A stretch of 6,853 bases of DNA from Clostridia bacterium (GCA_025997155.1 BNUF01000130.1:1-6853), one strand, 5' to 3'; positions 1 to 6,374 are shown, counted from the stretch's first letter. Numbers and translations are program-made. Notes: generated by a model not told the origin, from the letters alone.

Positions 1-8
1 TACGATAA

Positions 9-341
9 TCACCTTAGTATCTCTAAATAATTGCCGTCAGTATGTGAAATTTCTATTTTTTCGCCGGCCCAGAAAGGCGTAATGTCCCCCGCTATGCGTA
101 CCGCGTCGATAACGTCCGCCGCGACGGCCGACGCCGTGGGGAGTTTTCCCGCGCCGCGTCCGTAGAACATAAGTTCCCCCGCCGCGTTCCCCTTGAGGAA
201 AACCGCGTTAAACACGCCGTTCACCATAGAAAGAGGGTGAGCGTGCGGCACGATTACGGGCGACACGTAAGCGTCAACCTTGCCGCCGTCAATCTTCGCG
301 TTCGCGAGAAGTTTGATGCTCCCGCCCGCCGCGTTGGCGAA
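9..341 (-). CDS. hom: Homoserine dehydrogenase, C-terminal fragment (5' truncated)
   Basis: Homoserine dehydrogenase reduces aspartate semialdehyde to homoserine with NAD(P)H in the cytoplasm. About 110 C-terminal residues are visible. They include SIKLLANAK, then HPLSMVNGVFNAVF, then GELMFYGRGAGKLPTASAV, a block highly characteristic of Hom catalytic domains. A GTG at 266 is not the start: the Hom-like frame runs upstream to about 341 (FANAAGGSIKLL fits the usual FAxxxGxxIKLL). Homology stops there because the DNA switches to thrB on the other strand, so the N-terminal NAD-binding part is missing. The frame ends with NYLEILR and TGA, roughly where the regulatory ACT domain of longer Hom proteins would begin, so this looks like an ACT-less form. 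An AAGGTGA across the stop, followed by about 7 bases to the window edge, would suit the Shine-Dalgarno site of a following gene, presumably thrB. Family assignment is firm; the ACT-less reading is moderate. Confidence 0.9.
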   Translation of the reverse strand, partial: FANAAGGSIKLLANAKIDGGKVDAYVSPVIVPHAHPLSMVNGVFNAVFLKGNAAGELMFYGRGAGKLPTASAVAADVIDAVRIAGDITPFWAGEKIEISHTDGNYLEILR

Positions 342-1221
342 TTTCGGCTCGGGTTTTGACTGTATCGGAATGGCGTTTAAACTTTACAACCATTTGTGGG
401 TTGAGGAATACTCTATGAGCGGCGACGAAAGCCTTGTCATCGAGACAAAAAACGGCGGCGAGTTCGTTCCGCTTGACAAAACAAACCTAATCTACAAGAG
501 TATCGTGAGATTCTACGGCGAAGTCGGTATAAGAAAACCCGTGCCCAGCATAAAACTTACACAGGACGACGCAATCCCTCTGACAAGGGGGCTTGGGTCA
601 AGCGCTGCGTGTATCGCGGCGGGGCTTCTCGCGGCGAACGCCCTGTCGAACGCGAATTTGCCCCGCGACCAGATATGCTACCTTGCCGCCAAAATCGAGG
701 GACACCCCGACAACTCGACCCCCGCCCTTGTCGGCGGGCTTACCGTCGGCGTTGTGGCGTCCGACAAACTCGAGTATATCAAAATCGAGAGTGATAAGCT
801 GAAAGAACTCAAATTTGCCGCGCTTATCCCCGAATTTTTCCTGCTTACGGAGAAATCACGCGGGGCGTTGCCTGAACAGATTCCGCTTAAGGACGCGGTT
901 TTCAACATTTCCCGCGCCGCCCTTCTCGCGGCGGCTCTTTCTCAGGGGGATTTCTCAAAGTTATCGACAGCCTGCGACGACGCGCTGCACCAACCCTACC
1001 GTATGCAGCTCGTGCCGAATATGACCGCGATTTTTAACAAGGCGTACAAACTAGGCGCAAAGGCGGTTTTTTTGAGCGGCGCGGGTCCCACGATTATGAC
1101 GGTATACCAAAACGACACGTTTTTGACGGGTATGGGGGAATATCTGGAAAATCTTCCGAACGCGTGGACGCTCAACCCCCTTGAGGCGGATTATGACGGC
1201 GCAATCGTTGAAAAAATATGA
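316..1221 (+). CDS. thrB: Homoserine kinase (ThrB), N-terminus replaced at a junction
   Basis: GHMP-family kinase that phosphorylates homoserine to O-phosphohomoserine, the committed step to threonine. Numbering here counts from a TTG at 280; the frame is also open from ATG 316, used as the nominal start. Visible motifs are ANFGSGFDCIGMAF (residues 20-33, N-terminal GHMP motif), PLTRGLGSSAACIAAGL (100-116, phosphate-binding loop), GHPDNSTPALVGGL (141-154) and LSGAGPTIM (265-273, GHMP motif 3). Convincing homology begins only at about 337. Everything upstream is antisense to hom, so neither 280 nor 316 is the native start; the family normally has about ten residues ending in PATSAN before NFG. 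The C-terminus is intact, with its TGA at 1219-1221. lysC starts 16 bases downstream, which fits a threonine/lysine operon. Product identity is very secure; the 5' end is not. Confidence 0.94.
   Translation: MLPPAALANFGSGFDCIGMAFKLYNHLWVEEYSMSGDESLVIETKNGGEFVPLDKTNLIYKSIVRFYGEVGIRKPVPSIKLTQDDAIPLTRGLGSSAACIAAGLLAANALSNANLPRDQICYLAAKIEGHPDNSTPALVGGLTVGVVASDKLEYIKIESDKLKELKFAALIPEFFLLTEKSRGALPEQIPLKDAVFNISRAALLAAALSQGDFSKLSTACDDALHQPYRMQLVPNMTAIFNKAYKLGAKAVFLSGAGPTIMTVYQNDTFLTGMGEYLENLPNAWTLNPLEADYDGAIVEKI
322..345. other. Inverted hom/thrB junction with short shared sequence
   Basis: Minus-strand hom coding sequence (FANAAGGSIKLL, ending near 341) abuts plus-strand thrB coding sequence (ANFGSGFD, from 337). 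The bases GCGAA at 337-341 fit both genes: the FA of hom on one strand and the AN of thrB on the other. This is a microhomology-type junction. The thrB-frame residues encoded just before it (PAAL at 325-336) deviate from the near-invariant PATS, whereas the hom reading stays family-like, so the break is best placed at 337-341. The cause may be a real inversion or a chimeric molecule from amplification or assembly; the sequence alone cannot decide. Confidence 0.8.
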
Positions 1222-1237
1222 AAGGGGTTTTTAAACC

Positions 1238-2458
1238 GTGTTAATAGTCCAAAAATACGGCGGCAGTTCTGTTGCTGACACGGAAAGAATTATGAACGTC
1301 GCGAGGCGGATTTTTAAGACGGCGAACGCGGGGAACAAAGTCGTCGTGGTGCTGTCCGCGCAGGGTGACACGACGGACGATTTGAAGGCTCGGGCGAACG
1401 AAATCACGCCTAATCCGTCTAAGAGGGAACTTGATATGCTCCTTGCGACAGGCGAACAGCAGTCTGTCGCGCTTATGGCGATGGCGCTTCACACCCTCGG
1501 CGCGGCGGCGATTTCGCTTAACGCGGCGCAATTCGGGCTTCTTTCGACTTCGACTCACGGAAACGCTCGTATAAGAAAAATAGATACCGACAGGATAAAT
1601 TCGGAACTCGACAAAAATAATATCGTCCTTATAGCGGGATTTCAGGGAATGAATCGGTATGACGACGTGACGACCCTAGGGCGAGGCGCGTCCGACACCA
1701 CGGCAGTCGCCCTCGCGGCGCGGCTTCACGCGGGCAAGTGCGAGATTTATACGGACGTTGACGGAGTGTACACCGCCGACCCGCGAATAGTCCCGAACGC
1801 GAAAAAACTTAACAACATAAGTTATGACGAAATGCTTGAACTCGCCTCCCTCGGCGCAAAGGTTCTGCACAACCGCTCCGTTGAGCTTGCAAAAAAATAT
1901 AACGTAAGGCTGATTGTGCGTTCGAGTATGTCGGACGCGGAGGGTACAATCGTTTGGGAGGGGTCTAAAGTGGAAAAAATGCTTGTAAGCGGGATTGCCG
2001 TTGACGAAAACGTGTCGCGTATCTCTATCGTCGGAGTCAAGGACGAACCGGGTATCGCCTTTCGCGTATTTTCGGCGCTCGCGAAAGAAAAAATTTCCGT
2101 CGATATGATTTTGCAGTCAATCGGACGTAACAGGACAAACGATATTTCGTTTACTGTCGCCTGCGACGACCTAGCCGCCGCGCTCTCTGTTTTGGAAAAA
2201 GACGACACTTTGATATGCGACCACATAAGCAATGTGCCAAAAATTGCCAAACTCTCCGTCATAGGCGCGGGAATGGCGACGAACCCGGGCGTCGCGGCGA
2301 CAGTCTTTGAGGCTCTTTATGACGTTGACGTTAATATCCATATGATTTCAACCTCCGAGATTCGGATTTCAGTGCTTATCGACTCGGAGGACGCGAAACG
2401 CGCCGTCCGTTCCATACACGATAAATTTGGGGAATTGAACGTGAATTTATCGGTATAG
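1238..2458 (+). CDS. lysC: Aspartokinase (aspartate kinase), two ACT domains
   Basis: Phosphorylates aspartate with ATP, the first step to lysine, threonine and methionine. The 406-residue length fits Bacillus-type enzymes. The kinase domain (about 1-235) shows KYGGSSV (6-12), SAQGDTTDDL (40-49), GFQG (134-137), TLGRGASDTTAVALAA (146-161), EIYTDVDGVYTADPR (169-183) and LASLGAKVLHNRSVELA (202-218). Two ACT domains follow, at about 263-330 (VGVKDEPGIAFRVF) and 337-406 (LSVIGAGMATNPGVAATVFEAL), the usual site of feedback inhibition. The usual GRGGSDT loop has alanine at 151. The GTG start is chosen because KYGGSSV must lie close to the N-terminus and because AAAGGGG at 1221-1227 lies 10 bases upstream. 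A second translation start inside the gene probably yields a beta subunit. No lysine riboswitch is visible upstream, since thrB runs to within 16 bases. Confidence 0.97.
   Translation: MLIVQKYGGSSVADTERIMNVARRIFKTANAGNKVVVVLSAQGDTTDDLKARANEITPNPSKRELDMLLATGEQQSVALMAMALHTLGAAAISLNAAQFGLLSTSTHGNARIRKIDTDRINSELDKNNIVLIAGFQGMNRYDDVTTLGRGASDTTAVALAARLHAGKCEIYTDVDGVYTADPRIVPNAKKLNNISYDEMLELASLGAKVLHNRSVELAKKYNVRLIVRSSMSDAEGTIVWEGSKVEKMLVSGIAVDENVSRISIVGVKDEPGIAFRVFSALAKEKISVDMILQSIGRNRTNDISFTVACDDLAAALSVLEKDDTLICDHISNVPKIAKLSVIGAGMATNPGVAATVFEALYDVDVNIHMISTSEIRISVLIDSEDAKRAVRSIHDKFGELNVNLSV
1956..1972 (+). promoter_or_regulatory. Internal Shine-Dalgarno and GTG start for aspartokinase beta subunit
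   Basis: GGGAGGGG at 1956-1963 is followed, after TCTAAA, by an in-frame GTG at 1970 (codon 245). The product would be 162 residues containing only the two ACT domains. Bacillus subtilis aspartokinase II and the Corynebacterium enzyme are known to make such a beta subunit from an in-frame start at nearly the same place, giving an alpha2beta2 enzyme. An ATG at 1979 (codon 248) is an alternative but lies about 15 bases from the purine run. The site is seen directly; its use is inferred. Confidence 0.72.
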
Positions 2459-2460
2459 TA

Positions 2461-2489
2461 TAGACAAAGATATTTTTTGTTGTTATAAT
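2461..2489 (+). promoter_or_regulatory. Sigma-A promoter upstream of the HD-GYP gene
   Basis: The -35 is TAGACA at 2461-2466 (5 of 6 to TTGACA), the spacer is exactly 17 bases, and the -10 is TATAAT at 2484-2489, preceded by TGT, which gives an extended -10. Transcription should start near 2496, leaving a leader of about 28 bases that contains the Shine-Dalgarno site at 2512-2516. It begins 3 bases after the lysC stop and separates the amino-acid operon from the next unit. No terminator lies between, so read-through from lysC is also possible. Confidence 0.82.
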
Positions 2490-2508
2490 GTACGTGAAAT
2501 TTATTTAG

Positions 2509-2526
2509 GGCGGTGAGATACTTTTG
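2509..2526 (+). promoter_or_regulatory. Ribosome binding site deciding a TTG start
   Basis: GGCGGTGA at 2509-2516 sits 7 bases before TTG at 2524. The next in-frame ATG, at 2545, has no good purine run at proper spacing, so the TTG is preferred. The same GGTGA core is used in front of pepD. Confidence 0.65.
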
Positions 2527-3564
2527 GATAGAGTTATAGACACTATGGATGTCGACGACATTCTTGACGGAATGATAGTTGACGACGACATTTACAACGA
2601 CCACTGGATACTGTTAGCTCCAAAAGGCGGGATACTTACCGTCGATAAAATCGCCCTCCTCAAAAAAAGTCACATAAAAACCGTCAATATCCGTATCCCT
2701 GTCAGTTCTGTTACGGAACGCGCCGATTTTAAGGAATTCACGGAAAATTACGACAAGCAGCTCGACCAAGCGCAGGAGGCAATCAAGTCAATCAGCGACG
2801 GGGCGCTTGTGGATATGGACGATTTGTACTCCATGACGAGCGGCATAATGGATACGCTTAAGTGTAAGTCCGACGTTTTTACATACCTCGGTTTTTTGCA
2901 CGAGTACGATGATTATACTTTTAGTCACAGCAGTAACGTCGCCCTGTTGGCGAACGTTTTTTCGCAATGGATGAAATTTGAGGAAGAAGACGTGCGCGAC
3001 CTCACCATCGCGGGAATGTTACACGACATAGGAAAAACGAAAGTGCCGATAGAGATTCTTAACAAACCCGCCAAACTCACGGAGGACGAGTTCAAGGTTA
3101 TCCAGCTCCACACGATAAACGGCTACACTATTCTCAAGGACCGCCCGATACCGAACCGCATAAAGTTAGCGGCTCTTAATCACCACGAGAGAATCAACGG
3201 TATGGGCTATCCCCGCAAAATCGGGAGCGACAAAATCGACCAGTTCTCAAAGATTATCTCGATTTGCGACGTGTATGACGCTATGACGGCGAACAGGTGC
3301 TACCGCGGGAAACTCTGCCCCTTTGACGTTATCGGAAAACTTGAGACCCAGAGTTACGGCGAAATGGACACCAACTATTTGATAGCTTTTTTGAAACACA
3401 TAGCGTATAACTATCTGAACAGCTGGGTGCGGCTCTCAAACGACGACGAGGCGGAAATTATCTTCATCAACCCGACGGAACTTACGCGTCCGATAGTCAA
3501 AATTCGCGGACACGCCTTCAACCTTGCCGAAAACCGCGAGGTAAAAATCGTTTCTATCCTATGA
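2524..3564 (+). CDS. HD-GYP domain protein, probable cyclic-di-nucleotide phosphodiesterase
   Basis: HD-GYP proteins are metal-dependent phosphodiesterases that usually hydrolyse cyclic di-GMP. Here the 346 residues comprise an N-terminal region (about 8-60) resembling the leader domain of stand-alone HD-GYP proteins, a linker with helical character (65-115), the HD-GYP core (about 118-290) and a C-terminal beta-rich tail ([17 protein letters not shown], ending TRPIVKI). Core residues visible are H135 (FSHSSNVA), H167-D168 in HDIGK, the [10 protein letters not shown] segment (181-190), H196, H220-H221, GYP (228-230) and [13 protein letters not shown] (249-261). All expected metal ligands are therefore present. 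The usual HHExxDGxGYP has asparagine (N225) for aspartate. There is no signal peptide, membrane segment or receiver domain, so it is likely cytosolic and its input is unknown. It leads a probable operon with the UPF0210 gene, 7 bases downstream. Family is secure, substrate is not. Confidence 0.9.
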   Translation: MDRVIDTMDVDDILDGMIVDDDIYNDHWILLAPKGGILTVDKIALLKKSHIKTVNIRIPVSSVTERADFKEFTENYDKQLDQAQEAIKSISDGALVDMDDLYSMTSGIMDTLKCKSDVFTYLGFLHEYDDYTFSHSSNVALLANVFSQWMKFEEEDVRDLTIAGMLHDIGKTKVPIEILNKPAKLTEDEFKVIQLHTINGYTILKDRPIPNRIKLAALNHHERINGMGYPRKIGSDKIDQFSKIISICDVYDAMTANRCYRGKLCPFDVIGKLETQSYGEMDTNYLIAFLKHIAYNYLNSWVRLSNDDEAEIIFINPTELTRPIVKIRGHAFNLAENREVKIVSIL

Positions 3565-3571
3565 GGTATCT

Positions 3572-4930
3572 ATGATTTCACGGTACGAAATACAGGAAAC
3601 AAATAAGATGATTGAAGAGGCTAATCTCGACGTGCGCACGATTACAATGGGGATTAGTCTGCTTGACTGCGCGTCGCCCTCTATCTCCGAGTTCAACCGC
3701 AAAATATACGAGAAAATCACGAAATCCGCCGAAAATTTGGTGAAATGCGGAGAGGACATAGCGGCACAATTCGGAGTGCCTATCGTGAACAAGCGGATTT
3801 CCGTCACGCCGATTGCGATTGCGGGGGCGGGAACAAAGACGGACGACTACACCGAGACGGCGCGGGTTCTCGACAAAGCGGCGAAGGCGGTCGGCGTGAA
3901 TTTTATCGGCGGGTTTTCCGCGCTTATACAAAAAGGCTCGACAGACAGCGACATTGCGCTTGTGCGGAGTATCCCGCAGGCGCTTTCGTGTACCGAACGC
4001 GTTTGCTCCTCCGTCAACGTCGGCTCGACACACAACGGAATAAATATGAATGGCGTCAAAAAAATGGGGCAGATTATTAAGGAAATGGCGGAACTCACAA
4101 AAGACCGCGACAGCGTCGCCTGTTCGAAGTTTGTCGTCTTTTGCAACGCCGTGGAGGATAACCCTTTTATGGCGGGGGCGTTTCACGGCGTGGGCGAACG
4201 CTCGCTTGTGATAAACGTGGGGGTAAGCGGTCCGGGCGTGGTTAAGCGGGCGTTGGAGGATTACAGAGGCGCGGATTTTGAGACTGTTTGTGAGGTCGTC
4301 AAAAAAACCGCGTTTAAAATTACGCGTGTCGGGCAGTTGGTGGCAAGAGAGGCGTCAAGGCGGCTTGACGTGCCTTTTGGCATAATCGACTTGTCGCTTG
4401 CGCCTACTCCCGCCGTCGGCGACAGCATCGCCGAGATTTTAGAGGAAATGGGGCTCGGCTGCGCGGGAGCTCCAGGGACCACCGCCGCAATCGCTATATT
4501 AAACGATAACGTCAAAAAAGGCGGGATAATGGCGTCGTCCTATGTCGGGGGCTTGAGCGGCGCGTTTATCCCCGTGAGCGAAGACCGCGGAATGATTGAG
4601 GCGGCGCGAAACGGGTCGCTTACGATTGAGAAACTTGAGGCCATGACTTGCGTCTGCTCCGTCGGGCTTGATATGGTGGCAATACCAGGCGACACCTCCG
4701 CCGAAACGATTTCGGGGATTATCGCCGACGAAATGGCAATCGGAATGATTAACAACAAAACGACGGCGGCGCGGCTTATCCCAGTTTACGGCAAATCCGT
4801 CGGAGATATGGCTAATTTCGGCGGGCTTTTGGGGTACGCGCCGATAATGCCCGTGAACACAAACTCCTGCGCCGACTTTATAAATCGCGGGGGGCGAATC
4901 CCGCCCCCTATCCACAGTTTTAGAAACTAA
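3572..4930 (+). CDS. UPF0210 / DUF711 family protein (PFL-like fold), function unknown
   Basis: A 452-residue protein matching the usual length and the whole motif series of the UPF0210/DUF711 family. Members have a fold like pyruvate formate-lyase, but no catalytic activity has been established as far as I know. Motifs seen are [13 protein letters not shown] (21-33), VTPIAI (78-83), [14 protein letters not shown] (196-209), VSGPGVV (218-224), [20 protein letters not shown] (299-318), [13 protein letters not shown] (326-338), [14 protein letters not shown] (362-375), [14 protein letters not shown] (395-408), FGGLLG (416-421) and a C-terminal [17 protein letters not shown] 3572 is preceded by GAGG overlapping the HD-GYP stop, and the coding sequence ends 9 bases before pepD, so translation is probably coupled. 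In many Firmicutes the gene follows a small ACT-domain protein (UPF0237); none is present here. The protein looks soluble, with no signal peptide. Family is very secure, role unknown. Confidence 0.93.
   Translation: MISRYEIQETNKMIEEANLDVRTITMGISLLDCASPSISEFNRKIYEKITKSAENLVKCGEDIAAQFGVPIVNKRISVTPIAIAGAGTKTDDYTETARVLDKAAKAVGVNFIGGFSALIQKGSTDSDIALVRSIPQALSCTERVCSSVNVGSTHNGINMNGVKKMGQIIKEMAELTKDRDSVACSKFVVFCNAVEDNPFMAGAFHGVGERSLVINVGVSGPGVVKRALEDYRGADFETVCEVVKKTAFKITRVGQLVAREASRRLDVPFGIIDLSLAPTPAVGDSIAEILEEMGLGCAGAPGTTAAIAILNDNVKKGGIMASSYVGGLSGAFIPVSEDRGMIEAARNGSLTIEKLEAMTCVCSVGLDMVAIPGDTSAETISGIIADEMAIGMINNKTTAARLIPVYGKSVGDMANFGGLLGYAPIMPVNTNSCADFINRGGRIPPPIHSFRN
4890..4908 (+). other. GC-only hairpin inside the 3' end of the UPF0210 gene
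   Basis: GGGGGCG (4890-4896) and CGCCCCC (4902-4908) form a 7-base-pair stem with a 5-base loop. No U-run follows, so it is not a rho-independent terminator. It encodes part of the conserved RGGRIPPP end of the protein and lies about 30 bases before the pepD start, where it could slow ribosomes or protect the message end. It may simply reflect codon choice. Confidence 0.4.
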
Positions 4931-4942
4931 GGTGAGTTTATG
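4929..4942 (+). promoter_or_regulatory. Ribosome binding site of pepD overlapping the upstream stop
   Basis: AAGGTGA at 4929-4935 shares its first two bases with the TAA stop of the UPF0210 gene and stands 4 bases before ATG 4940. This placement suits translational coupling. The same ten bases, ACTAAGGTGA, occur on the minus strand across the hom stop. Confidence 0.7.
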
Positions 4943-6340
4943 TACTTAAAGTATTTTGAAGAGATATCGAAAATCCCCCATTGCTCGGAGAACGAGAAGG
5001 CGTTGTCGGATTATATCGTTTCGTTCGCGAAAGAACGCGGGCTATGGACATATCAGGACGAGAGCCACAACGCTGTCGTGAAACTCCCCGCCTCAAAAGG
5101 ACGCGAAAATATCGCCCCCGTGATTATTCAGGGGCATATCGATATGGTAGGCGCGAAAACGACTGACAGTACGCACGATTTCGAAAAAGACCCGCTGACG
5201 CTTGTGACACGTGATGGTTTTTTACGCGCAAACGGGACGACGCTTGGCGCGGACGACGGAATCGCGGCGGCTTACGCCCTTGCGTTAATTGACGGGGATT
5301 TTGAACACCCGCCAATCGAGTTTGTGTTTACGACCTGCGAGGAAATCGGAATGGTTGGCGTTACCGCGCTTGATTTTTCTGTGCTTTCGGCTAAACGATG
5401 CATAAATATCGACGAGGAGACAGAAGGGGAGTTTTTCGCGAGCTGCGCGGGCGGCGTGAGAGTTAATATAGAAATACCGCTGGAGTTTGAGGACGCGCCT
5501 TTGGGCGGGCGGTTTTTTGAAATCAGGATAGGCGGGCTGCAAGGCGGACATTCGGGGGCGATGATTCACGAACAACGCGCAAACGCGAACAGACTTCTGG
5601 CGCGTCTGCTTTTGGAACTGGGGGATATAGAACTTGCGCGTATAGAGGGCGGGGAGAAGGACAACGCGATACCGCGTGACGCGTCCGCCGTCATTTACGC
5701 AAAAGAGAAACCCGACCTAAGCGAATATGAAAAAACCTTCCGCAAGGAGTTTTCGGCGGTTGACCCATATATTACCATATCGATTACGGAAGTTAAAAGC
5801 GTAAGGAAAATATTGACATATGCCGCAAAAAGAAGTATACTAAACGCTATAAACTCTTTGCCAAACGGCGTTATATACCATACCGCGAAGAGAGAGGGCG
5901 AGGAGAGGCTTGCGGAGACCTCCGCGAATCTCGGCGTTGTAGCTTTTTTTGAAAAATCCGTAATTCTTGCCAGCGCCTTAAGAAGTTCCGTCGCGTCAAG
6001 AAAAAGGGAACTCCTTTCACAGTTCGCAAGCGTCGCGGAGTTGCATAGAGCGGGGTTTTCAACAGAGGGCGACTACCCCGAATGGGAACGCGCCGAAAAA
6101 TCCGAACTCCGCGAACTCTTTTCACGGATATACAAGCGGACTTTCGGTAAAGACGCGAAAATAAGCGGGGTTCACGCGGGGCTTGAATGCGGGGTCTTTT
6201 CAAAGAGAATCCCGCAGGTTGACATAATCGCCTTCGGACCTACCATATTAGACGCGCATACCCCGAACGAACGCCTTGACCTTGCGTCGGCGGAGCGTAT
6301 GTGGAAATTTTTGCGGGAGATTTTAAAATCGTTGACATAA
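4940..6340 (+). CDS. pepD: PepD-type aminoacyl-histidine dipeptidase (M20C, Xaa-His dipeptidase)
   Basis: Zinc-dependent M20-family dipeptidase, expected to cleave short peptides such as beta-alanyl-histidine or other Xaa-His substrates in the cytoplasm. The 466 residues are close to, slightly below, the usual 480-490. Metal-site and catalytic motifs are all present: QGHIDMVGAK (64-73; H66, D68), TLGADDGIAAAYALALID (101-118; D105), TTCEEIGMVG (131-140; catalytic E134, metal ligand E135), NIDEE (156-160; D158), GGHSGAMIHEQRANANRLLARLL (from 202; H204) in the lid/dimer domain, VHAGLECG (411-418) and GPTILDAHTPNERL (433-446; H440). The N-terminal YLKYFEEISKIPHCSENE is family-typical and fixes the ATG start. 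There is no signal peptide. It is the third gene of the unit begun at 2461. Substrate range cannot be told from sequence. Confidence 0.94.
   Translation: MYLKYFEEISKIPHCSENEKALSDYIVSFAKERGLWTYQDESHNAVVKLPASKGRENIAPVIIQGHIDMVGAKTTDSTHDFEKDPLTLVTRDGFLRANGTTLGADDGIAAAYALALIDGDFEHPPIEFVFTTCEEIGMVGVTALDFSVLSAKRCINIDEETEGEFFASCAGGVRVNIEIPLEFEDAPLGGRFFEIRIGGLQGGHSGAMIHEQRANANRLLARLLLELGDIELARIEGGEKDNAIPRDASAVIYAKEKPDLSEYEKTFRKEFSAVDPYITISITEVKSVRKILTYAAKRSILNAINSLPNGVIYHTAKREGEERLAETSANLGVVAFFEKSVILASALRSSVASRKRELLSQFASVAELHRAGFSTEGDYPEWERAEKSELRELFSRIYKRTFGKDAKISGVHAGLECGVFSKRIPQVDIIAFGPTILDAHTPNERLDLASAERMWKFLREILKSLT
5813..5841 (+). promoter_or_regulatory. Promoter-like site inside pepD
   Basis: TTGACA at 5813-5818, a 17-base spacer and TATACT at 5836-5841 (5 of 6 to TATAAT) lie in a locally AT-rich part of pepD. 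Transcription would start near 5848, giving a leader of about 524 bases to the ftsQ start that includes ftsQ's Shine-Dalgarno site. The match is strong, but function inside a gene is inferred. Confidence 0.5.
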
Positions 6341-6360
6341 TTCAAGCGTTAGGGTATAAT
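6332..6360 (+). promoter_or_regulatory. Consensus sigma-A promoter before ftsQ
   Basis: Perfect TTGACA at 6332-6337, a 17-base spacer and perfect TATAAT at 6355-6360. The -35 overlaps the last codons of pepD. The expected transcription start is near 6367, only 5 bases before the ftsQ ATG and downstream of the Shine-Dalgarno site, so its transcript would be nearly leaderless. It is the best promoter match in the window. Confidence 0.8.
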
Positions 6361-6374
6361 AAGGAGCGTATATG
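6361..6374 (+). promoter_or_regulatory. Ribosome binding site and ATG of ftsQ
   Basis: AAGGAG at 6361-6366, then CGTAT, then ATG at 6372: near-ideal sequence and spacing. It directly abuts the -10 hexamer ending at 6360, so it would be transcribed only from promoters further upstream. Confidence 0.75.

Noticed and set aside
9..266. Treating GTG 266 as the start of a small stand-alone protein
   Set aside because: Hom-like sequence continues upstream of the GTG in the same frame to about 341, so this is an internal valine codon of a truncated gene.
473..478. TTGACA in thrB as a possible -35
   Set aside because: No acceptable -10 lies 16-18 bases downstream; it is simply Leu-Asp-Lys coding.
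1219..1240. A lysine or threonine riboswitch or leader before lysC
   Set aside because: Only 16 bases separate thrB from lysC, leaving no room for a riboswitch, and no leader peptide is visible.
1822..2262. A 146-codon minus-strand open frame
   Set aside because: Fully antisense to the conserved aspartokinase C-terminal half, low-complexity Ser/Thr-rich product, no ribosome site or family features.
2459..2523. A terminator between lysC and the HD-GYP gene
   Set aside because: The T-rich run at 2472-2478 has no stable GC-rich stem before it; the interval is accounted for by the promoter and ribosome site.
3578..4186. A 202-codon open frame on the minus strand
   Set aside because: It lies wholly opposite the strongly conserved UPF0210 gene, its product is rich in Arg and His with no recognisable motif, and it is explained by the GC-biased codon use of the gene on the other strand.
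4499..4915. A 138-codon minus-strand open frame
   Set aside because: Antisense to conserved UPF0210 motifs, no family resemblance; a shadow frame.
6219..6249. TTGACA near the end of pepD as another promoter
   Set aside because: The best -10 candidate (CATATT) matches only 4 of 6 and needs a 19-base spacer; the perfect promoter at 6332 is far better.
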